The notes under the pieces: generated by a model | The model's input: the letters and a program-made list of their open reading frames with translations, nothing else | Database searches by the model: none | What the model was told of the DNA's origin: nothing | Source of the DNA: Anarhynchus alexandrinus | Taxonomy: Eukaryota; Chordata; Aves; Charadriiformes; Charadriidae | Direction: 5' to 3' | NCBI GenBank assembly: GCA_008711295.1 | Contig: VUYV01000082.1 | Location: forward strand, 1,022,361-1,086,360 | DNA: 64,000 nucleotides | Program-made: the position numbers and the translations under genes | Shown: in pieces, positions 38,001-48,995 of the stretch | Position numbering within the stretch: position 1 is the first letter of the stretch | How the letters are laid out: every line of letters begins with the position of its first letter

Positions 38001-40139
38001 TTTAAGTCCTCCGGGCTTTCAAGCCATTACGATACAAGGAAGTTCGCTGTGGTCACTAGACAGACAGATACGGTCCCAGATTATGTACTGCCAGTTGTTA
38101 AGAAGAAGAAAAACAAAACAAAACACCTTCTGCTTCAAGGAAGAAGAGGAAAACAACACACTTTTTTTTTTTTTCTATTTTATAAAAGTGTACAATACTC
38201 AAGATGCGAGGATGAGGGCAGAGCAGACCTTATCCTGAGTTAAAGTTCTCTGGTTCTAATATGTACATCACAAGTAATAAATAAAGAAAAAGCCAAATCT
38301 TGGGAATGTCAGTTGGGGGGGGCAGGGGGAAGCCTACCCGTGCAAAGGAGAGAGATTCATATGCAAGTAGAACTATGATGCTTTCCCGTATTCCCTTCCA
38401 TTTTGTTTGGGTTGAGGCTTGATTTGTTTACAGTATTTAAAGCTCCTTTTTAATGAGTTGTGCAAAATCTGGCAGACACATAACCTCTTTGAACAACAAA
38501 GAATTTCCTGCATTAATGGAGGAGGAAAGAAAGCCGAGAATTAATTTATCACAACACATTAATTACTATGTGAAATAAAAGTTCAAATAATCAGCAGGAA
38601 CCACAAGGGTGAGGTAAAGGTGAGAGGAGATAAAAAAAACACATTCTGCTTTGGTGATAGGCAAAAAAGGCCCCCTACTACCAAACACAAATATAAGAAA
38701 TGCAGCTGGAGTTTGTTATTGCAGAAGAAATGAATTCTGTTAAGGGAACTTCTGGAAGTCTTTCCTTTTAATAAACAACTGCTCCAACCTTACACAGAGG
38801 GAGCAAAATAAAAATAAAGACAAATCAACCATGGCTAACAAGAGTGAGTGGGTAGGTACACAGAATTGCACAGCTTGTTCCGAAACAGATATGTCACACA
38901 TTGAAAAGGCAGCTAGAGACTTAGAGGAAAGTTTTGCCACAAGGTGAGATTAAAAAAATGCCAAAAAACTGTGAAACTTTTCCCCCTGAAACAAGGATTT
39001 CAAATTGTATGTTGTAAAAATATGTATGCATGCATGGGCGGGGGGGTGGCGTGTGTGTTTAAATGCTTACGGAAGTTACATGACTGAGGGAAGTGGTGAA
39101 AATGTCATTACTACAGGATGAAATTTGAATGCAACCATTTGCATGTCCTTGGGCGCACAAATGGAGTTGAGGTTCTTCTTTCGCAGTGCATATTTGAATA
39201 CCTCCTAAGGCAAAGGAGCAGGGAATTGCATCCTGCATACCCCAGCATCCATCACTCTGTTATCTCCAATCAAATCAAAAGTCTGCACTCAGAGAAGGGA
39301 TAACAACAATTTACCAGTTAGCATTTTACCAGTTAGAGTTTAGCATTTCCAGTCTTGCATTTGCTGTCTGTTGCCACAGCTCTGAGACCAGAACACAGTA
39401 TTGCACTGTATGCACTATGCATACGGTGTACTACGCACAATGGCACTGCCAAGCCTTGATAGCTGTGCTGATGCCCTGCCCTTGCTGATGACCAGGAAGA
39501 AGTGACTCAGGGCTACCTTCCATGTTTTCATTTGAAGGTCTACAGGGAAAAAGCTACAGTATTGAATATGAGGTATGAAATGAATGATGAATGACTATAA
39601 ATTTGCTGGATTTGCAAACCTGAAGAATTTTGCCGAGTCAAATGTTGGGATAGCAATTGCCGCCTTTAGTTACCTATAGGGTGGCCTGCAAATCTTTTCA
39701 CTGGAAGCACAAGATGAACATTTGTGGTCTTACTTGTATTTCTGTGGTTCTAGGTTTCCTCAAAAGAAATACGGCTTTACAATCAGTAAGAGTTGTGGGT
39801 TATAAAGATTCTTCATTTAGCCATGAACCCACAGAACATAAACCAGAGTGCTACAGGTGGAAGCTCAGGTTTCCCGCAGCGCCACTAACATTCCCCTCTG
39901 TGTGAACAGCCAATGCTAGATAGAGATGCATGTTATGGGGGACGGCTTTGGTACTTGCTTCTGGGTATCCCACAAGGCCAAGTGGCTCTAAGAAATAAAG
40001 GATGACATGAGGCTGTTAACTGCAAAAGGAAATGGACTGACTCAATGCAAGACTGAGCTACTCGGAGGACAGAAACAAGGCACTTTGAGAGGAGGTTTGC
40101 TCTGAAGGGGGACCACATCTTCAGTCCTGCTGCTCAGCC
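35021..40139. other. Non-coding segment, 35.0-40.1 kb
   Basis: No recognisable exon or RNA gene. Spots worth naming are a possible old repeat with a tRNA B-box-like word at about 36757-36815 (see findings), a T13 run at 38162-38174, a G-rich tract at about 38314-38331, and another G-rich tract at about 39036-39053. The frames here show no motif. Confidence 0.5.
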
Positions 40140-40440
40140 GATGCGGAACACCTCAGCGATCACACGCAAGTCATGAGCTGCAGTAACAGCGTAGAGAAAT
40201 CCAGCGTACTTGGCAGTGCTCGCCCAACCGCGTTCGCGAGGACAGTGTTTCCTGGAACCGGAGCGCTGCTCCCTCCCCTCCCAGCTCTCCCACTCCAGGC
40301 GCTGCTGGTTGTTTTGCGAACAGCCTCATTCACCGCATGCTGCACTCGCCTAGGGCTGGAAATCCATCTCCCCGCTTCTCCCTCCTCCCAGCCTGCCGCT
40401 AGTTCCGATGGGATATTTTCTCCCCGCATTAGCCTGCTCT
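40140..40440 (-). promoter_or_regulatory. Small CpG-island-like patch, candidate SYN3 promoter or first exon
   Basis: I count about 20 CpG in 300 bases, with words such as AACCGCGTTCGCGAGG and GGAGCGCTGC, in a stretch that is visibly more GC-rich than its flanks. Vertebrate neuronal genes often start in such islands, and SYN3 needs an upstream non-coding exon somewhere to the right of 6948. Strand is given as minus because SYN3 reads that way; the sequence itself does not fix it. No TATA box is seen, and no single splice donor stands out. An E-box CAGATG and an ATTATTCATGCA word lie just right of it (about 40484-40508). It could equally belong to a non-coding RNA or be a stray CpG patch. Confidence 0.4.
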
Positions 40441-43400
40441 CTGCTTCTCTCTCTTCCTGAGCTGGGCCTGTTTCCTCCTCCTAATTATTCATGCAGGAGA
40501 GCAGATGGCAGGGGGAGTGGATTTCTCACTCGCTGGGAGTGTGCTAGCTTATACAGACACTTGGTTTTGTCACACAAAGGAGGAATAACGCCAACTGCAG
40601 CAAAAAGCAAGATATTCCAGAGCCTGGTTCCTAGCACCCCCTATTCTCTGTTCTTCTGTTCAAGTGCAATATATTTGGGGGAACACCGTTCAGTTCTCAG
40701 TGTGTACTTTCTGCCAGTTACATCACATTGTGCTTTTTCCTTCTCCTGTTTTAAATTTTTAATTAGGCTGAGAAAACAATTGACAGCATATCATTTATCA
40801 AAATGAATGCAGCTTTTTCATCTCAAGAAATAGCTGCAAGTTCAATACAGTCACAAACATTTGGGAGCACTATTTTTAAGTCTGCAGTGGAAGCATCAGT
40901 AGCCCTCTGCAAATCTTCCATATTCAGGCAGTGGAGGTCAGTTGTGATGAGGTACGTGGGAGATGGGCAGGATCTTTGCCTGACAGACATTTCTATGTAC
41001 GCCTTGCTTGCAAACTGCTCTTAGGACACTCACCAGGCATCCCTACGCCTGGTTCAGTGATGAGGGCATTTCTGGGACCGTTCCCAATAGGCAGCCTGTG
41101 CAAGCCGTGCTGTTTTGTAGTCCAGCAGCATTTACTGTCACAGAAATAGGCCACTCCATGCCAGTTGGCCTCAATACCCAGGGACACTCCTAGACATGCA
41201 TAATTTATTAGACTGGATGTAACTGTGCTACAAGTACCCACACATGCATCTCAGTTTCGCTGGCCCAAGTGACCTTTTCATTAGCGTGCCAAAATGTTGC
41301 CACTGGAATGCAGCTGCAATTATCATTGATAAAGCTTCTGCCGCAGTTACCACCATCACCAAAATAAAATGCAGATGAGAATATACTTATGCTTACCCAG
41401 CCCTTGCAGTCTCACCAGCTCTAGCTGACAAACCACTATTAGGAACGTTATCAGCAAAGCCACTGTTGTAGCCTCATTAATAAAGAACGGTGACGCTTTA
41501 CGTGAAAGTCTTTCAATCAAAATTTTGCCTGCTAGGTTCTGTAGCAATAACCAAGTGCAGTCACCTTTTGATTTATAATGGCATTCAATGGGTACCCCAA
41601 GAACAGCACAGAGAAATAAGTCATTGGTAAAGGCCACTGGGGTCTGTGCTGTTTTAATTGAAGCAACAATGCTGTCTTTGACGGCTACACAAGTATTGCC
41701 AGACTTTCAGGGTTTTTCGCTGTTTTTCAGAAAGCTTGAACCGAAATGACCTTGCAGAAAACTATATGCAGCAGAAAACAGCTATTGAGAAAGAATGGAC
41801 AAGTCAACCAAGTCCAGATTTAATCTGCAGTTTCAAAAGCTTCTCTCATGCTGTAAATTAAGGTAACTGAGTTGTAAATCAAGAGAGTTGTAGTGGAGGA
41901 AAGCTGGTGAGAGAGGACCTGTCAGACGTTTAGCATGCTAAAGCAAAAGCTCTATTTCAATTTTATGTCAGGAGAATGAGCAGCAGGAGCCAATGGGCTT
42001 CCAAGCAGCAATTTACCAGTTTATCAAGGCAAGTCTTGCAGAAAAAAAGCCAGAAAAGAGGAATGAGAGGGAAAAAAAACCCTGAACACACGACAAAGTA
42101 ATTTAAGGTACTGTCTTCAGACATTAGAACACATTTAATTAAATCTCTTACTAATGCAAATACCACTTTGCTTCCATTTGTCATCAGTGATGCTAGACTG
42201 TCAAGGTTACACAAAGGAAACTCAAGAAATGCGTTTTCATTACATGTCTCACAGATAAAAGCTTTGGCAGTCTGAGCAGAAAAAGGAGGAATTACAACAT
42301 CCCCTGGTTCCATCACATGCAACATGCAGTGCACATACCTCCCTTCTAGGATGGTTCCTTCATCACCACGGATCTTAGGCTATTGTGGCTACAATGCACC
42401 TACTAATCAACTTTTTAATTGGGTCCCTGCCATGTGTAATTGAGATGTGGCTTTTGCCATGAAGCCAGTCAATAACTCTTCTTTTCACACTACAGCAGAA
42501 AATGTGCATTCAAAGAAGGTAGCTGTAAGAAAGGTGAACTGAATAATCCTTCAAGATTTAACAGGGAAGCATGAACTTAGCTCAGTCATGTTTTGGTCTA
42601 TCAGTCATAGAATGATCAATTGATCAATGAGGAGTTCAGTCTCCTGAGCCCAAAGTTGCATGATGGGATTCTTAACTGCTTTGGACTCATGCCCTTTCAG
42701 ACCAGTTGAAGTTGAGACTTGGCCAAACACTTCAGAGTGTGACGATGTTTTTTTGAATTGGGAATTCAGCCATGGGATCATGAAAAGAAGATTTTTTGTG
42801 CAGTACTATTGTTAACACAAACTCTGGAAACATGTAAGGCTATTTACTGCAATAAAGACATACTAAAATACCAACAACTTTCAACGTCAACCAGGATGCT
42901 CCTTTGGGCAGTTTAAGTTGTGTTTATAGAGCAAGGCCTTGGGAAACCATGGGGCTATTCCAAGCATTTAAGTCTGGTCACATTAGTACCCACAGCAATG
43001 CTCTCCAGCCCTATTAGCATTTGCTATTTGTAATACCAGTACGCAGAAATGGCCTTCTGGGTAACCCCATGCCATCCCCTCGCTAGACTTTATAACTTGG
43101 ATTTCCTCCTCCCCACTCCCAACTGTTGCTGACTCACTGGCAAGGTTTTCCTTGTTCCAATTTGCTGTAATTGCTTTATGCTGAGGCTCTATTGATCTGT
43201 CGAGGATGTGTGAGTGGGGGAATTTCTTGACAAATCTGAGGCCACGGGTCTCTGCCTGACGGCAAGCGAGCATGGGGAAGTCAGATGGGCAGAGCTGCCG
43301 GGCCAAATCTCAATTCCTTTCTACTGAACACCATCTTTCCTGTGCCAACACCACCACCACATAGCCTAGCAGAAGCATTTTAAATGGCCACATGAAATCG

Positions 43401-46046
43401 TGGCAGTTCCTGCCTCTCCCAGACCCTAAGACAGGCAGAAAAACAAAAAGCAAAGCAAAATCTAACAGAACAGGCAGGCTAAGCGCGTTGTCTACAGTGA
43501 CACAGATGTTTGATCCTGTGAGTTACTGAACCTAGTTCTTGCAGCCCAAGCTGCTGGTTAGTCTCCTTCTCCATGTAGTTTTCAAAGTACTGTAGTTCTC
43601 TTCCTCAGGAATTGAGGAGGAGAAGGAATTTTCACGAGGAATTTTCTGTTCCTTAGGTGTTGTGCATCCCCTCTTCAGGCAGCAGAGCCTGCTGGGAGCA
43701 GCGCAGCCACATTGGTTCTCACCCACTGGCTCCTCAAATGTTAGTAGTTTCAGGATTACCAAATGTTTATCCTGGGTCACAGCAATGACCAGGGATGCTT
43801 TAGAAGTCTCATTACTGGTTAATGAAACAGATATTCTGTTTGTCATGAACAAAATCACATTGTTCATCCAACCAGCCTCCTGCCCGATTTCAAACGCTGA
43901 GGTTTGCCTAGCCAAGCTTCCAGGCACGAAGGTGCCAGCACTTCAAACCTCACTATTCCTCAAATCTTTGGATTGGCTTTGTTGCGTGGATGCAGCCAAA
44001 GTCGAATCGAGCAGAATGCACAAAGTACTCGCTTCTCTTTGTATTGTGCAAAGCTCTTTCATTAACTGTTCCTGCAATGCGATGTCATTTTGCCATTCAG
44101 CATGAGAATTGTTTGTGAAAAACGGATTAGTCCTTTTATTTGGAGTGCTCCCAGCACACAAGAAGAGGGATTTGATAAAATTGAAGGTCCCCTGTGGTTC
44201 AGAAAGCAATTTTGATGCGCACCTAAGCTTTTTGCAAGACATTCATTCTCTGGCCACGCAAGCTGCATTGTAGCCAATATGAGGGGAAAAAAAAAGAAAA
44301 AAATGAGTGGGTGTAATAAGGCAATTGCAAATGGGTTGTGCAAACATAGAAGATGGACTTACATTCTTGTTTATGAGATTTTTGTAAGCAGAAATAATGA
44401 GGCCCAACTGAGTTGATATAAAAGAAACATACTAAACCTGTTTGACTAGATTACAGAGATGGTCCGGTTAAAGACCACTGTTGACACTGATCAGTATTTA
44501 TCACACGGGGTTTTTTTCCCCCTTGCCTCCAAGATTTGTTCTGTCACCCAATAAATTTGATTTTTCTTGTTATGAATTAGAGGCTGAAGACTTTGTATTA
44601 ATCTGGCAGAACAGGGTCTGCACTTGTCCCAGTGTGAGCTTATTTTAGGTTATTCTAGCAAGAAGAAAACCATTGCTTAAATTTGTTTTATTCTCACTTT
44701 AGTTTAGAGTGGCAACAAATAGTTATTCTACATTGGCTGTTGTGTTGTTTGCACCTTTCCTCACCTCTGTGCTATCAGGAATCTCCTCTCCTACCCCTGC
44801 ATACACACGAGGCTTCCTGTGCAGGGCTCGACACCAAGAGACACTGCACAATGTTACTTACCACCCTGCCCTCCAGCATGCAAAGTCATTTGGCACGAAG
44901 CAGGGAGAGCGAAGAGGCATGTTAGTATATAGACGTCCTTAGCAGATGACCGTGGAGCCCTGGAGGTTCCACCTTTGCTCTGTGCAGGAGCATAGCTCTG
45001 CACTCCTTGCTGTTCCTGCCAGCAAGCGTTGCAGTTGAACTTTGCTGCCTGTGATACGTGATACTTAGTAGGCTGGATGGGCTGTTCTGCCAATGCGTTG
45101 GGTGAGCAGCTCAGTTCCTTTGGCTGCCTAATTCGCCTCCTTAAAATGAAGACTTCAACACCTGGTTTCTTTAATTCAGACCCCTCTGAATATCTCTTGG
45201 CCTGCAAGCCATTTGCAGCTAGCAGCACAGCTGAAATACAGTGCTGGTAGAAACCGAGCTGTCATCTTGCTTTGATGTCAAAAGGCTTTTGTAACTTGAA
45301 GCCCTGATTGTTTGGACATCAAGACTACAAGGCAAGAAATATGCCTCTACTTGTGCAAGCAAGACACCTGCCAAATACCTGTGCACCGTGATACGTGGCT
45401 GCCCGTGACTGACGCCTTTTACTCCTACAACCAGAGCACGGTTCCCTTGCGAAGAGCCATCGGCAGTGCAGAATATACCTAAGCTTTTCCTGCACCGAGA
45501 CCCCAGAGAAGAGTGGCTTAGACTGGAACGTGCAGCAGCAGCCTGCTGTCATCCCAGCCCCTCGCCCTTGAGAAAGTAGCTGCCTGTAGCAGTGGCAGAA
45601 CCACTGCTGCCTGAAGGAGGAAGGAATGACTTGGTTTAAAGCTCTCCAGACAGCCCGTGTCCTGCGCAGAGCCGATGACCTCGGCAGCCTATACACAGGG
45701 CAAAGCTAACAACCTGAGGAAGGGTCACGGGGTGTAGCAGTTTTGGCAGCAACCGTACTTTCCAGCCTAGCCAGGCAGAGTAAGAGGTGAGAGAAAGGGG
45801 CCTGGCTGGGTCCCTTGAGAGGCAGAATTGCTGTAGAATGTGCCACGGCTGTTTTGCTCCTTGTCTTAGGCAGAGTTACTTCCCAGAGGTTGGGAGACAG
45901 GCACGATTGCATGGCATGAGCACTGCTGCTTATGGAGCAAAAGGCGCTATAAAGCAGCAATGAAGAACAAAGATGGCCTCTCAGGACAGTAGGAATAATA
46001 TGGTGAGCCCAAAGCATTAGCCAGGCAGGGCTCGCAGCTAACCTCA
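40441..46046. other. Non-coding segment, 40.4-46.0 kb
   Basis: No recognisable exon, RNA gene or mobile element. Overlapping frames at 43532-43927 (minus, 131 codons) and 43662-44105 (plus, 147 codons) are open together, which argues against either being selected. A 14-bp palindrome TGATCAATTGATCA lies at 42613-42626. Confidence 0.5.
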
Positions 46047-46645
46047 TGTCATGGTTTAGCCCCAGCCAGCAACTAAGCACCACCCAGCTGCTCACTCACT
46101 CCCCACCCCGGTGGGATGGGGGAGAGAATTGGAAGAGAAAAACTGAGAAAAATCATGGGTTGAGATAAAAACAGTTTAATAATTAAAAAGAAACACCAAC
46201 AACTACCCACACCACCCACCACCACCACTTGTAAGAAAAAGAGAAAAAAACCCAACCCAAACACACACACAAAGATAGAGAAATAAAACCCAAGAAAGCC
46301 AAGTGATGCAAATGAAAACAATTGCTCACCACCAACCAACCGATGCCCAACCAGTCCCAGAGTTGCGCCCCTCTGCCNACCAGTCCCCGAGTTGCGCCCC
46401 CCTGCCAACCTCCCCCCTAGTTTTATTGCTGACCATGATGTCATATGAAATATTTCTTTGGTCAGTTGGGGTCAGCTGTCCCAGCCGTGTCCTCTTCCAA
46501 TTTTCCATGCACCTCCAACCTACTCACTGGTGGGGTGACATGAGAAGCAGAAAAGGCCTTGACTCTGTGTAAGCACTGCTCAGCAATAACAAAACCATCC
46601 CTGGGTTATCAACACTGTTTCCAGCACAGATCCAATATACAGGAG
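46047..46645 (-). mobile_element. Endogenous-retrovirus LTR, truncated, minus orientation
   Basis: On the plus strand it starts TGTCATGGTTTAGCCCCAGC at 46047, the 3' edge of an LTR read on the minus strand. It continues through words I recall from a common bird LTR family: CGGTGGGATGGGG, GGGTTGAGATAAAAACAGTT, CAATTGCTCACCACC, GTCAGCTGTCC and GTGTAAGCACTGCTCAGCAA. Towards 46645 the match fades into GA-rich sequence, so the LTR's own 5' edge (expected to begin TGT) is missing. No internal retroviral genes flank it, so it is a solo or fragmentary LTR. An AATAAA word on the minus strand lies at about 46421-46426. The family name is not asserted. Confidence 0.85.
46350..46406. repeat. Near-identical 28-bp pair around a single N inside the LTR
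   Basis: Segments 46350-46377 and 46379-46406 match at 26 of 28 positions and are separated only by one N (46378). As at 12.1 kb, this looks like two contig ends placed side by side without being merged. A genuine short tandem duplication in a C-rich part of the LTR is the alternative. Confidence 0.7.
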
Positions 46646-48965
46646 GCAGAGTGGGGTGGGAGTGGTGTGTAGGGAAGTGTGTGTGGGGGGGTCANATTCA
46701 TCCTTATATATTTTTCCTTTCCTGGGATATTCCACAGCTTACTCAGACATATATCACAGGATGCGGCAGTTTTCTATCTCATTCCAGAAAAAGAGCTCTG
46801 TCCTTATTTGTAAACAATGCAGGTATTTTCATGAACATCAGATAATCTTCAGTTTGTTATTGGTATTCTAGCTCTGAGGCTCCTATGAACTTTCAAAATT
46901 GCACTTCAGCCCTGAAAAGAAGGATGCTAACAACTTTTCCTGACCTGACATCATCAGCTATACTAAATGAGTGGTGATTTCAGATAAATAATGGTAGAAA
47001 CAATATTGTGAAAACACACAGCTAACCCAGAACTTAACCTGCAGTGAACCTCTAGTTGACTCACTATAATCATCATCACAGCACATACCAAAAGAAATCC
47101 CCCTGTCCCCCTCATCCACTTCATAGAGCATAAACCACTAAAAGCCACCACCAACAGCAAAGTCTTTCCACTTCTTCCTGGCAACCATCTTAACCTTGAT
47201 CCTAAACTGTTTCTGAATTTTTACATGAGATATGACAAGACATTAAGAACTTGGAGATTTTTAACAGCTGAAATTTAGGGGGAAGCCTGGGTATAAGCAA
47301 CAGTCTTGCATTAAAACTACAGCAAATTCTCAGAAAAGGTTGAAAGTACATTTTTTTAATCTTGTATTTGGGAAGATTTGAAATGTCAACCCTTTCATTT
47401 TCCTTTGTCAGAATGAAAGATGTAATTTCTGATCAAAAGAATTCAGCATCTCTGATTTGAAGACTTTCAGAAGGTGTTTTCTTTCAGTACATTTCTGTCT
47501 CTCTGGACCAAAGGAAAAGCTAATTTTAAAATGTTTAAGCTTTCCATGGTTGAAAGGTCTATTTCTAGACCAGCTCTACTGAATACCTTGTGTGCCACTT
47601 GGTCTTTGTGCTGAGAAAGAGCTTTGAAACACCTTTCAGACACACAGAATAAAGCCAACCCAATTCTGCTCTTTGGTCGTGGTGTTTAGCATCACATAGG
47701 GCTGACACCAAAGTGAGAGGGATTACACCAGAAATGACAGATGGCAAGATGCTTTCCACCACTATCAACTCTGTCCTGCCACCAGCTCTTGAGTCTGAGC
47801 CTGCCTAACACCAGGACAACTCCAGCTTATAGCTGTTAAAGCTGAAAGGATGTATTTTTCATGTCAGCAGAGCATAACAGTTGGTAATTTTTCCAGAGCA
47901 GAGATTACAGCAGGCTGCCAGGCAGCCATCAATTCTGACACGCCATTCGGAGAGTCCCTGTTGCTGCGTACCAAATGTCTAATCCACAGCTCAGGAAAGA
48001 ACTGGAAGGTGGACTACCAGCTGATATGTGTATAATAAGCTGGTATTTCTGCAGCATGGTGATTTTTCTAACAGTCCTTTTAAAGATTATAAAATATGCC
48101 TAACAGTTTGCTGCAAATGCTGAGATTTAGCCAAGATATAGTCTCACAGACACACGGATGCAAAGTAAGCATTCAGGTACATACACAGGTTCTACAGATA
48201 CTTCAATTAGTCTATAACATTTAACATATTTAGGTTTGGAGACTGAAATGGACACAGGCAATACTGTAAAAAAGGCAGACAGTAATTTTCTGCCCTTTTT
48301 CCCCTTTGCAGGTAGGGAAACAGTGAAGAACGTTTCTCATTAAAGGGCAGACCCAGGCAGGGAGACTATCCTTACAGAAAACTGTAGGTCTGGCTAGGGA
48401 CCACAGAACATTAAGTCAAAGCCACAGCACCGTGTCTGAAGTGAAGGCATATTTCAGACCTGTCAGTGAGGTGCTCTGGTACACTACCAGCACTTGGTTA
48501 GCAGGCTGTGGCTAGAAGGGAATGCAGCCTGCCTAAAGAGCAACCACCACTTCCCTGACTATGCTGTTCCCTCATGAAGGCAGTGTTGCCCTTAATATGT
48601 CACTGGATCCACTCTCCTGTGGAGAGAAAACATCCCTCAGGAAACAATGTCTTGGTTGTTCGGGCATGTGTACAGATAACTTAACTCTCCTGCTCATACC
48701 CTCAGAAAGTCTCCATAAGGCTGACTCCTACTGTTCTGGGCCATCTGGATACATCAATTCTGAAATACTGTAATAGAAAAGCAGTCCATAATGTACTAGA
48801 AGACAACATGCAGTGTTAGCTGGGTACCAGAGATGAGGTAGATTAAGTATTCTGCAACAGTTGTCGTGTGCCATTTGTACTGTGCATGTAGCATGTGCGG
48901 GTATTTAACAGACACTGCTCTCACTTGAAACAAGACTTCATTGACCAAATGGCCCCAATTGTTTT
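46646..48965. other. Non-coding segment right of the LTR
   Basis: Begins with a G-rich stretch (46648-46691) that ends near a single N (46695), so the sequence at the broken LTR edge may be incomplete. After that it is plain AT-leaning DNA without recognisable exons or repeats. Confidence 0.5.
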
Positions 48966-48995
48966 ATATGGATTTTTTTTAAAAAAAATCCATAT
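48966..48995. repeat. Perfect 30-bp palindrome
   Basis: ATATGGA followed by T8, then A8 followed by TCCATAT: 15 bp mirrored exactly with no loop. As DNA it could extrude only a small cruciform; as RNA it would fold back tightly with an A/U-rich apex. Poly-T next to poly-A can arise by slippage, but the matching ATATGGA/TCCATAT ends need more than that. Confidence 0.9.

Noticed and set aside
42600..42630. TCATAGAATGATCA as the start of a minus-strand CR1 tail
   Set aside because: Only the first bases resemble the tail repeat. The expected GGTTGGAAAGGACC-type sequence does not follow; it is a local palindrome instead.
43532..44105. Overlapping 131-codon minus and 147-codon plus frames as genes
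   Set aside because: They shadow each other, have no recognisable domain and no convincing exon structure.
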